This document shows, piece by piece, positions 1 to 7,432 of a DNA stretch of 38,421 nt. Origin of the DNA: Akkermansia muciniphila (GTDB lineage Bacteria > Verrucomicrobiota > Verrucomicrobiia > Verrucomicrobiales > Akkermansiaceae); the NCBI GenBank assembly GCA_945883695.1, contig CAMCYK010000029.1:1-38421 (forward strand), given 5' to 3'. The notes below the pieces were generated by a model, which did not search any database, was not told the origin of the DNA, and saw only the letters and a list, made by a program, of their open reading frames with translations. Each line of letters starts with the position of its first letter. Positions within the stretch are counted from its first letter, which is position 1. Position numbers and translations under genes: made by a program.

Positions 1-2755
1 CAAAGGCCTGCAATGCCAGAGGCGCGGTGCCGTTCATGAATTGCTCAAAGACCGTATCCGCGCGGGTGGTGCCGCGCCTTGCGAAGGTGGAGAAATAAAA
101 GCGATCATACAGGGCATGGTTGGCGAGGAAGGAATGATCGAGCAATGCGCCGGTGGCGATGCTGGTGTTGGTCTCGATGACCTTGTCCGGGGACATCAGC
201 GGGTGCAGCCGGGAGTTTGCCACCGGCTGGACGAAGTGCGGCGGATAGGCGGTGGTGAGAGCGTTCGAGCGCCGGAAATCCGCGATGGTCATGAGCGGGC
301 CGGAGGGCACTTCGAGGTAGCTGCCGGATTTGATGCCTGAGGTCGTTTTGTTGCCGCTGAGCGATGGCACGCGGTGGGTTGCATCCACATCCATGTAGTC
401 CTGATAGTCACCCTTGCTCAGAAACGGTTGCAAGTTCAGTTCGTAAGTCTGAGCTCCCGGCTTCTCGCTGGCCAGATTCATCGTCATATTCGCCCGGGAC
501 GGGTTATGGAACAGAAAAGGTTTGCCCGCCAGACGTCCGTCTTTCAGCAGGTTGACCTGAGGGATATCGACACCCGATTTCGTGCGTTTGCCGGTTTCAT
601 ACACGCCGCCGTTGGTGGTGCGGGCATACGCGGACATGATGGCAAACGGATGCAAGTAGGGTGCTTGTGCGCTGTAGAGTATTCCACCCGGGGCGGCACT
701 ACCATGCCCGGTCAGGGAATCCGTGGGGGCGGTTGGTGGATAACGGTAAACCCGGTTATCAAAAAACTTCTTCAGAGTGGTGTCGTCTTGGTAGTCGAAT
801 TTGAGTTTGGCATAGTCGATGGGCGTGCTGGAGGCGGTGGCCTGGAGCTGGGCGCTCACCTCAAACGAGGCGGCCGCTTCATTCTTGCTTGTGCTTCCCG
901 GCGTGTCGTTGGTATACCAGCTAGGCCTTTGCGCTTGGAATTCTATGTAGAACCTATCCGTGACGTGGCCGCTGCTGACCGGGGAAATACTGTCGCGCAA
1001 CGCGCAAAGACTCGACGGACCCCCCATCGTGCGCAGGTTCTTGATGTTGACCGCGACGGTCTCGAATCCGAGGCCAGGGGTGAATGAGGGTTTCGACTTG
1101 ATGGAATCGGTGAGATCATTTTCCCAATCAAACCCCACGCCATTGCTGCCGTTGCCGGTGTCCATCTTGAATGATCCGTCCGGGTCAAAAGAAGGTCCGC
1201 ACACCAGGGTTTGCCCCGGCTTCATGACAATCGGTCTCAAGATGGCGGCACTCATCGCAAGGGGTTTGGTGGAGGCCCAATTGGCGATACTTATTTCAAA
1301 CGTTTTGTCGTGCCTGTGGGCAGGACTACTGCCTAACATGGTGTTGAGGGCTTCAAATTTTCCGGGCTCCACGCTTTGGGACTCAAACGGTCCGGTCCCG
1401 CCTTTTTGGAGCATGAAGTTAAAGGCGATCGGCACGTTGAGAAACTTCACCTTCATGCTATGGAAAGAAATGTTGACGTTGTAGGGATTGTGCAGGGTGA
1501 CCACCGGCGTGAAAATCAGACTCACAAAGTAGTCATAAGTGTCGAGGGAGAGCCAAGAGAAGTCGTCGAAAGGACGGGATACCAGGCTGAAGATGGTATC
1601 GACCTTGGCGATGACCGGGGCCGGATTGTAGCCTGTCGGAACGAGCTGCGTAATGGTGTTGTTGGATTTCGTGGCGTATGTCGGTGCCGTCTCCGCACTG
1701 GTAACACTGAGGAATGCGTTGTAGTATCCTGCGAGAGCGCTCCAGTTCGGATCGGACACGCCGGTGATTCCATGGGTCGATTGATACAGTCTCCTGTTAG
1801 TGAACTCAGCGGGCAGCGTGTTGCTGGTGGCGCCGCCCATTTCGAACATGGAGGACAAGTCCTGCTTGAGACCGCCGCCGCGCACATCGGCCATCACCCC
1901 CAGCGAGTAGGGTGTCACATCGTTGCGGAGCGGCTTGATCTTGGCTCTTGCGTTGTCGAGCAATTCGGCTTGGTTCAGGTCGATGATTTTGCCCGCGGTG
2001 CTTTTGGCATTTGTGTATGAAGCCGGGTTGCGATCGTTGGGCAGGCAGGTCAGGAGGCTACCGTCGGGTTCTTTCATGACCGACGGGTCAGGGCGGTGGC
2101 CTCCAAGCAAGGCCCGTCTTTGGGCCAGGGTCGTGTTCTGGCCGGGATCGCGGTAGAGATTGACACGAGCCTTCACCGATTCATCCGAAACATGCCACCC
2201 GTATGAGCCTTGGATCTTGTCGTTGCTTGTCACCGGCACCAGGCCGGCGGTCGCTTTTGCGGCGTCAGTGGCATCGGGACCAAGCGATCCGGAGTCCACA
2301 AGTGCGATGGTTCTGCCCGTCCATGCGGTGGTGGCGAAGTCCGGGGACCGCGGCGGCGCTTGGTCGGCACTCGAAACGAGCCAGCGGCGGAAGCGGCTGG
2401 CTTTTTCGGCGGTGTAATCCGGCGCGGCGTTCGGGTTGAAGTCCCACCATGATTCCCAAACTCCGGTGGTGTTGGGTTTGGCAACGGGAGCCGATGATCT
2501 CGCAAGGATTTCCGACGGGGCGGTGATCGCCCGGTCGGGCCCCGCGTACTTTTGCAAGTCGCCGATCGCCAGCACCAGTGCCAGCCGCGCGTTGGCACGG
2601 GCCTCCGCCATCGCATTTCCTTGGCTTGAGGCGCGCAGCGAGATGCTCGAAAGCGTCAACAACCCGACTGCAATGATCGTCAGCAGGATTATCAGCGAGA
2701 GCGTGACTACCAGAGCAAAACCTCTGGATTGCGGGCAATAGAGTCGTGGCTCCAT
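1..2755 (-). CDS. Giant prepilin-like secreted protein, C-terminus beyond the window (resembles Verru_Chthon cassette protein A)
   Basis: Reading the minus strand from the ATG at 2755-2753 gives one frame with no stop to base 1, about 918 codons, so the gene is cut by the window edge. The N-terminus has a type IV prepilin-like signal: basic residues, then RGFALVVTLSLIILL followed by more hydrophobic residues (about residues 11-33), and after it an Ala/Arg-rich helix (NARLALVLAIGDLQKYAG). Glu at +5 of a classical pilin is not present. The rest is a long soluble, Asn/Thr/Ser-rich extracytoplasmic sequence with no catalytic motif that I recognise. The layout, huge size and N-terminus match the verrucomicrobial giant prepilin-like proteins described as Verru_Chthon cassette protein A; this is from family knowledge, not a search. 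Its role is unknown, possibly as a minor pseudopilin-like surface protein. No strong ribosome site precedes the start. Confidence 0.8.
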   Translation of the reverse strand, partial: MEPRLYCPQSRGFALVVTLSLIILLTIIAVGLLTLSSISLRASSQGNAMAEARANARLALVLAIGDLQKYAGPDRAITAPSEILARSSAPVAKPNTTGVWESWWDFNPNAAPDYTAEKASRFRRWLVSSADQAPPRSPDFATTAWTGRTIALVDSGSLGPDATDAAKATAGLVPVTSNDKIQGSYGWHVSDESVKARVNLYRDPGQNTTLAQRRALLGGHRPDPSVMKEPDGSLLTCLPNDRNPASYTNAKSTAGKIIDLNQAELLDNARAKIKPLRNDVTPYSLGVMADVRGGGLKQDLSSMFEMGGATSNTLPAEFTNRRLYQSTHGITGVSDPNWSALAGYYNAFLSVTSAETAPTYATKSNNTITQLVPTGYNPAPVIAKVDTIFSLVSRPFDDFSWLSLDTYDYFVSLIFTPVVTLHNPYNVNISFHSMKVKFLNVPIAFNFMLQKGGTGPFESQSVEPGKFEALNTMLGSSPAHRHDKTFEISIANWASTKPLAMSAAILRPIVMKPGQTLVCGPSFDPDGSFKMDTGNGSNGVGFDWENDLTDSIKSKPSFTPGLGFETVAVNIKNLRTMGGPSSLCALRDSISPVSSGHVTDRFYIEFQAQRPSWYTNDTPGSTSKNEAAASFEVSAQLQATASSTPIDYAKLKFDYQDDTTLKKFFDNRVYRYPPTAPTDSLTGHGSAAPGGILYSAQAPYLHPFAIMSAYARTTNGGVYETGKRTKSGVDIPQVNLLKDGRLAGKPFLFHNPSRANMTMNLASEKPGAQTYELNLQPFLSKGDYQDYMDVDATHRVPSLSGNKTTSGIKSGSYLEVPSGPLMTIADFRRSNALTTAYPPHFVQPVANSRLHPLMSPDKVIETNTSIATGALLDHSFLANHALYDRFYFSTFARRGTTRADTVFEQFMNGTAPLALQAF

Positions 2756-2862
2756 GATCGTGATGTGGACGGGGAGGCGAGAGCAGAACGGGCGGAAGAG
2801 TGTTGCTTTTTAAAGCAGAGAATCGTCTGGAATGGGTTGTGCTTGGCCCACCAAAGGATCAA

Positions 2863-2894
2863 CCCGCCCCATTCCCGCGTTGGAATGGGGCGGG
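2863..2894 (-). terminator. Likely intrinsic terminator after the beta-helix protein gene
   Basis: A perfect 13-bp GC-rich stem (2863-2875 with 2882-2894) encloses a 6-nt loop. It lies 18 bases after the minus-strand stop at 2913 and before the start at 2755. On the minus strand it is followed by TTGATCCTTT, a moderate T-rich tail. It probably ends transcription of the 2913-5126 gene and separates it from the giant prepilin-like gene. Confidence 0.6.
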
Positions 2895-2912
2895 CTTTCA
2901 AGGTTGTTCACA

Positions 2913-5126
2913 TTATGGCGTCGGCGTGACGAGCAGGCGGAGGAAGCTCGTGCCCCCTGGCGCACCCGGTGGCAGGGTGTAGCTCAGGCTGCCGCCCGAG
3001 GGCACGGGCCGCGGGGCGACGTTCGTCCAGGTGGCGAGGTCGGTCGAGGTTTGGACCTCATAGGTGCCGATGTAGCACGAATCCATCGCCCAGGTGACCA
3101 TGTTGGTCCCGTCCAGGCCGGCCATGGCCGTGAATGACGAACCGAATTCGCCCATGAAGTATTCCAAGCCGTTTTCCACGCCGTCGTTGTCGTGGTCCTC
3201 ATTCGCGGCTTGGCCGGGCGCGTTGGCATCGGCCCAACGGGTGAAACCGGTGGAGCCACCCACCGTCACCGTGCCCTCACCGGCGAAGTGGACGTCGTCC
3301 TGATTCGCCAGTGGTGCTGGTGAGGAGGAGGAGCCATAGACGCCCGGGGCTTTCACATCACCGCCAACCTTGAGGCTCGGGATGTTCTGGTTCCCGGTGT
3401 AGGTGAGGTCAACCTTGGCTGCGGCGTCGATTTCCAGTGCCGTCGGTGCCACGGAAGCGGCGGTCGCGCAAGCGAGCGTACCACCCTGAACCTTGGTCGG
3501 GCCGGTATAGCACGAAGCCCGGAGCAGTGTCAGAGTTCCCAGACCTTGCTTGGTCAGACCGCCGTCGAGGGCTGGTCCGCTGAAGTCGTGCTCAAGGTTC
3601 TGATCGATCGTGATGATGTGGCCCGCAGTGTCAATGACCGCCCCGGACTGCACTACCACTTGGTTCAACCCCTGCATGAAATTGGTCAGTCCTACCGCGT
3701 TGGAGAGGTTCCCGCCAGGGTCGACAATAATGAGATCGTCCATGTTCGCCACGAGTGTGCCGCCGTTGAAGTAGAGCTTGCCACTGCCACCAATAGTGCC
3801 GCATTTCAAAGTGCCGCCGTTAAGGTGGTAGTCGCCAGGCCCGGTACCGCCAATCCGAAGCGCTGGACGCGCCAAAGCGGTATAATTTGCAGGCGTGGTG
3901 ACAAGAGTGACCGTTCCGCCATCCTGCTGGACCGTGCCGGCGCAGGTGCCAAAAAATCCCAAGACCATGAACGCCGAGTTAAGCTGGGCGGTGTCTTGGA
4001 TGATCAATTTGCCATTGTTCGTACCAGAGATGCCGATCGCAACATCGCCGCCGCCGGAGTGGGTTTGGTTCCACTGGCCGGAGCCTTTCAAGATCACCGT
4101 GGCGGTAGCGGTCGAGTCGCCGGAACCCACCGGGAACAGCGTTCCGGCGGTGTTTAGCACGCCTGTCACTTCCAGCGTGCCGCTGCCATCAATGCGAAAA
4201 CGCCTGGTCGCGTCAAACGTGGTGGTGCCGGAAATACCCAGCACCCCGGCACTGACAAACATCGCGATGCCAGCCCCATGGACTGCCACGGCGCCGGAAA
4301 GGTTCACGCTGCCGGGACCGAGCTTCTTGCCCAAGGTGATATCGACATTGGCGCTGATGGAGTGCGAACCGTCATCCGCAGTGACAAGGCTGCCGCTCTC
4401 CAGGGTCAGGGTCTTGCCGGCGGGGGAGGCGATGACCTGATTGGCCACCAGGTTGTTGAATGTCAGGCCGGCGACAGCAGCGTCTGCGTCCAGGGTAAGC
4501 GTCTGGCCTGCAGTAGCCCCGTCCGAGAGGATTGCGATATCCGCGGCACCGGGCACCGTGTTGTTCCAATTGGCCACATTGGTCCAGTTGCCGCCGTCCG
4601 CGCCCTTCCACCTAAACGCGACAAAATTCCAATTGAGGAGAATGTTGGCTGCCGCTTCACCCCCAAATCCAGCCAACTGTATGTAATAGGTGGTGCCCCC
4701 GGTCACCCGAATGGTCATGGATTCTTCCAGAACGGTATTTTTCGGTGTTGCACCAAGCGGGCTGAGAGCGTTTACCGCCGCCCCGGTATAGATTCCGATA
4801 ATTGCATCCCACTCAGTTGCTGCGCCATTCGTGGAGCCCAAGGTGCCGTAGGTGAAATTGCCATCAGCCGGGCAGGTCCATTTGAACCAGACCGTGTTGG
4901 TGGCCCCGGGATTGGGTTCGTCAACTTCCAAGGTGGCGCCGGTATTGTGGGTGCCGGTCTGAGTGCCGGAGTTGCCCGGCAGATTGATGGCGTTGGCAAA
5001 GTCGTCGTTGGCAGGAGCCGCCAGGGCGGTTCCGGTGCCGATGAGCGAAGCCACGCCGGCCGCGCAGGCGAGGCCGAGGCGCTGCAGGGCGGATAGCGCT
5101 CGATGGAGATTCGGTGGTGTTCTCAT
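2913..5126 (-). CDS. Secreted autotransporter-associated beta-strand repeat protein
   Basis: A 737-residue exported protein. Residues 1-37 form a signal peptide with a basic start, a hydrophobic core and an Ala-x-Ala end (GTALAAPAN). Next comes a PPC-like beta domain (NDDFANAINL to about 165), then WKGADGGNWTNVANW, the usual entry to a long beta-helix rich in Gly/Thr/Leu repeats. Near residues 525-555 the motif GGLTKQGLGTLTL...YTGPTKVQGGTL is the autotransporter-associated beta-strand repeat (PATR). The C-terminus has an acidic Asp-x-Asn-Asp-Gly loop (DHDNDGVENGLEYF) and a domain of the type that ends many verrucomicrobial secreted proteins. No outer-membrane autotransporter barrel is seen. 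It diverges from the GntR/LacI-type regulator at 5264, which may control it (inference). Function is unknown, perhaps surface adhesion or polysaccharide binding. Confidence 0.85.
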   Translation of the reverse strand: MRTPPNLHRALSALQRLGLACAAGVASLIGTGTALAAPANDDFANAINLPGNSGTQTGTHNTGATLEVDEPNPGATNTVWFKWTCPADGNFTYGTLGSTNGAATEWDAIIGIYTGAAVNALSPLGATPKNTVLEESMTIRVTGGTTYYIQLAGFGGEAAANILLNWNFVAFRWKGADGGNWTNVANWNNTVPGAADIAILSDGATAGQTLTLDADAAVAGLTFNNLVANQVIASPAGKTLTLESGSLVTADDGSHSISANVDITLGKKLGPGSVNLSGAVAVHGAGIAMFVSAGVLGISGTTTFDATRRFRIDGSGTLEVTGVLNTAGTLFPVGSGDSTATATVILKGSGQWNQTHSGGGDVAIGISGTNNGKLIIQDTAQLNSAFMVLGFFGTCAGTVQQDGGTVTLVTTPANYTALARPALRIGGTGPGDYHLNGGTLKCGTIGGSGKLYFNGGTLVANMDDLIIVDPGGNLSNAVGLTNFMQGLNQVVVQSGAVIDTAGHIITIDQNLEHDFSGPALDGGLTKQGLGTLTLLRASCYTGPTKVQGGTLACATAASVAPTALEIDAAAKVDLTYTGNQNIPSLKVGGDVKAPGVYGSSSSPAPLANQDDVHFAGEGTVTVGGSTGFTRWADANAPGQAANEDHDNDGVENGLEYFMGEFGSSFTAMAGLDGTNMVTWAMDSCYIGTYEVQTSTDLATWTNVAPRPVPSGGSLSYTLPPGAPGGTSFLRLLVTPTP

Positions 5127-5241
5127 ACTTGCGGGTTTGGTTGGACGGATTTGGTTTTTTTTGTGGGGATTCTTGAGACGGAAGCATGACGCCGCTTGGG
5201 TCGTTTCCGGAGTCCTGCAAGCTCCCTCGGAGGTCGTCGAG

Positions 5242-5276
5242 ATGAATCTTCATTTGCACAGGCATGGAATTCATGC
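5242..5276. promoter_or_regulatory. Two small palindromes in the divergent promoter region, possible operator
   Basis: Between the divergent genes there are two inverted repeats. ATGAA-TC-TTCAT lies at 5242-5253. GCATG-GAATT-CATGC lies at 5262-5276 and covers the first two possible start codons of the regulator. LacI-type and GntR-type proteins bind such palindromes, so self-control is plausible. The arms are only 5 bp, so chance is a real alternative. Confidence 0.25.
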
Positions 5277-6364
5277 AGGCTCATGGCCCCATGAGCGCAC
5301 TGAGGATTCTTTCGATTCCCGAGCAGATCGCGGCCCACCTGCGGGGTGAGATCGCCCGCGGGCGCTGGAGCGGAATGATGCCGGGTCGAAAAGAGCTGGC
5401 GATGCATTACGAGGTCGGCATCACCAGCATGGAAGAGGCATTGCGGGAACTCGAAAAGGAGGGGGTGATCGCCAGTCAAGGGGCGGGGCGGATGCGCCGG
5501 ATCACAGGTTCCGCCCGGGGCATCCATCAGCATAAGCGGCGGCTCAGGATCGCGGTATTGGCATACGAGAGATCCGGTCTCGGCGACCCGATCGACTCCC
5601 AGGCGGTCCATGTTCTCCGGGAAGCCGGGCATGACGCGTTTTTCACCCGCAGCTCGCTGGTGGATCTGGGAATGAACGTCAGGAGGGTGGCCGGTTTGGT
5701 GGGGAAGACCGACGCCGACGCGTGGATCGCGTGCGCGCCCCCGCGGCAGGTAGCGGAATGGTTTGCCTCACTATCCAAACCGTCGTTCTCATGGTTTGGC
5801 CGTCGCCGGGGCGTGCCGATCGCCAGTGTGGGACCGGACAAGGGACCGGCCATTGTGGCGGCGGCGAGGCGGCTGATCGACCTCGGGCACAGGAGAATCG
5901 TCATGCTCAGCCGCCCGGATCGCCGGCTGCCGGTGCCGGGAACCATGGAACGGGTGTTCCTCGCCGAACTCGCCGCCCATGGGATCCCGCCTGGACCGTA
6001 TCACCTGCCGGACTGGGAGGATGGCATGAAGGGCTTCCAGACGAGACTCGAGAGCCTGTTCCGGGTGAACCCGCCGACGGCCTTGATCGTGGACGAGTTG
6101 AAGATGTTGGTGGCGACGCAGCAGTTTCTCGCAATGAAAAAAATGAGCGTTCCGGGGGATGTTTCACTGGTCAGCATGGAGTCGGACGCGGCCTTTGAAT
6201 GGTGCCGTCCCACCATCGCGTGTATTCACTGGGACCACCGGCCTGTGATGCGGCGTGTCCTTGGCTGGGCCAACAACGTCTCCCGCGGAAAAATCGACCT
6301 GCGCGAGACACACACCCTGGCGGAGTTCGTCGCCGGCGGGACGATCGGGCCGGCGAAACGATGA
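5264..6364 (+). CDS. GntR-type winged-helix regulator with a LacI-type sensor domain
   Basis: A 366-residue transcription regulator. Residues about 15-75 form a GntR-like winged helix (IPEQIAAHLRGEIARGRW, then GRKELAMHYEV and ALRELEKEGVIASQGAGR). A basic linker follows, then from about residue 92 a periplasmic-binding-protein-like sensor of the LacI/GalR kind (LRIAVLAYER; GPDKGPAIVAAARRLIDLGHRRIVML; PTALIVDELKMLVATQQFL; VSLVSMESD). Such two-part regulators usually bind a sugar or related small molecule. Start choice is uncertain: ATGs occur at 5264, 5273 and 5291 in the same frame with no clear ribosome site, and the alignable family start is nearest MSALRIL at 5291. It faces away from the beta-helix gene across 137 bases, which suggests local control of that gene. 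Confidence 0.88.
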   Translation: MEFMQAHGPMSALRILSIPEQIAAHLRGEIARGRWSGMMPGRKELAMHYEVGITSMEEALRELEKEGVIASQGAGRMRRITGSARGIHQHKRRLRIAVLAYERSGLGDPIDSQAVHVLREAGHDAFFTRSSLVDLGMNVRRVAGLVGKTDADAWIACAPPRQVAEWFASLSKPSFSWFGRRRGVPIASVGPDKGPAIVAAARRLIDLGHRRIVMLSRPDRRLPVPGTMERVFLAELAAHGIPPGPYHLPDWEDGMKGFQTRLESLFRVNPPTALIVDELKMLVATQQFLAMKKMSVPGDVSLVSMESDAAFEWCRPTIACIHWDHRPVMRRVLGWANNVSRGKIDLRETHTLAEFVAGGTIGPAKR

Positions 6365-6393
6365 GTCCGCAGCGCATTCAGATCCACATACCC

Positions 6394-6490
6394 GGCCCGG
6401 AAACCTTTACCTGTCCCTTCGGCCCGGAAACCTTTACCTGTCCCTTCGAAAAGGGGCCCGGAAACCTTTACCTGTCCCTTCGAAAAGGGG
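6394..6490. repeat. Three tandem copies of a 27-nt unit
   Basis: Copies lie at 6394-6420, 6421-6447 and 6455-6481, identical over 27 nt and sharing the core GGAAACCTTTACCTGTCCC. The second and third copies are separated and followed by a GAAAAGG spacer. They sit in a 353-base region without a convincing gene, between the regulator stop at 6364 and the minus-strand stop at 6718. No transposase is adjacent. Possible roles are a REP-like or recombination-born repeat; function is unknown. Confidence 0.85.
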
Positions 6491-6608
6491 CTCCACCCCG
6501 CCTCACGACGACGCATTTGCCATCGGCTGCTTCCCCTCCCGGGAGAAACCCATCCTCCCGTCGCATCGTGAGAGTCACGGGCGGTCGCAAAACGGCGCTG
6601 CAACCCCT

Positions 6609-6735
6609 GTAGCGGCCGTCTATGACCGCCGCACTTTGTATAAGAAGGCACCCCGGCGGCCCGCTCCACCTTCCGGAATGAATTTGCCGGTCCGTGCTTC
6701 GATACAATGACCGGCGGTCACAGACCCGCCGCTAC
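6609..6735. repeat. MITE-like element: imperfect terminal inverted repeats about 23 nt long
   Basis: The left arm (6609-6631, starting GTAGCGG and ending GACCGCCG) pairs with the right arm (6712-6735) with about 20 of 24 positions matching and one gap. They enclose about 80 bases with no gene. The right arm holds the stop codon and last codons of the minus-strand gene at 6718. The form suggests a small non-autonomous mobile or REP-type repeat; no target-site duplication was seen. Confidence 0.6.
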
Positions 6736-7215
6736 CGCCCCGAGCAGCTCCGCCTCACCCTTCCATCCTCCCCATCGGATTTCTCCAAGCACCGCCTCCC
6801 ACCCGGGAATCTCCAAGCGCTCCTTCTCGACCTGCTCGGCATCCACCGGAAACTCCCCGCCCGGCAGCACCTGCCGCGCCAAATGAAAACACGCCCAGGC
6901 CCGCCACGAGCGGATCTCCTTCCGCTCGCCGCTGACCCGCGTCGCCAGATGTTGGAAATGCCTCACCGGATTGCCCAGAAACGCCCCCGCCGGCCGATGC
7001 CGCAGCATCCAAACCAGCACGCCATAGGGCGGTGGCCACGTTGCGAGGACCTCCTCGTCCCCGCCCAAATCGGCCATCAACGCCTTGTTGAGCTGCAAGA
7101 TCGCCTGCGCCGGCTTGCCCTCGCACCACCGCCGCTGGGCCAGCTCCAGCGACGCCCGGTAAAACCGCGCATCCTTGCGGGCGGGTCCGGCTCCTGCTGC
7201 GGGCAGGGCCGACAT
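6718..7215 (-). CDS. Hypothetical protein, conserved-looking, function unknown
   Basis: A 165-residue cytoplasmic protein if started at ATG 7215 (MSALPAAGAGPARKD). The same frame stays open up to a GTG at 7371 with a GGAGGGAG run just before it, but the extra 52 residues look like untranslated spacer (Arg/Pro-rich, low pattern), so I prefer 7215. The body is helical with dense aromatic and Arg residues: FYRASLELAQRRW, AQAILQLNKALMADLG, GVLVWMLRHRPAGAFLGNP, HFQHLATRVSG, RSWRAWACFHLARQVLP. No signal, membrane segment or known active-site motif is visible. The last residues (GAVAAGL) are coded inside an inverted-repeat arm, so its natural C-terminus may have been changed. It diverges from the diheme lipoprotein gene. 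Confidence 0.7.
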   Translation of the reverse strand: MSALPAAGAGPARKDARFYRASLELAQRRWCEGKPAQAILQLNKALMADLGGDEEVLATWPPPYGVLVWMLRHRPAGAFLGNPVRHFQHLATRVSGERKEIRSWRAWACFHLARQVLPGGEFPVDAEQVEKERLEIPGWEAVLGEIRWGGWKGEAELLGAVAAGL

Positions 7216-7432
7216 GGGGTCGATCGGCGGCAGCAGAGGACAAGAATCCCCGATAAAAACCGGCAAACCTGAAAACTCGCGCGGGGAATCAACCTGTGCC
7301 ACCCTGCTCTTGTTCACCCGCCGGCCACCCGGCGACAAGACGAAATCCCTGCCGGTGAAAGCTCCGCCCACCTCCCTCCGTTACTCCTTCAGTCTCAACG
7401 AAGTCCGTTCCGCTCACGAAACGCGTTTGAAA

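Noticed and set aside
6250..6700. Several short open frames across the 27-nt tandem repeat region
   Set aside because: They exist in multiple frames and strands because the repeat lacks stops; none has a start signal or a family pattern.
7175..7432. Upstream extension of the diheme lipoprotein frame
   Set aside because: Only ATG 7433 gives a proper lipoprotein signal; the extension overlaps the opposite-strand gene.
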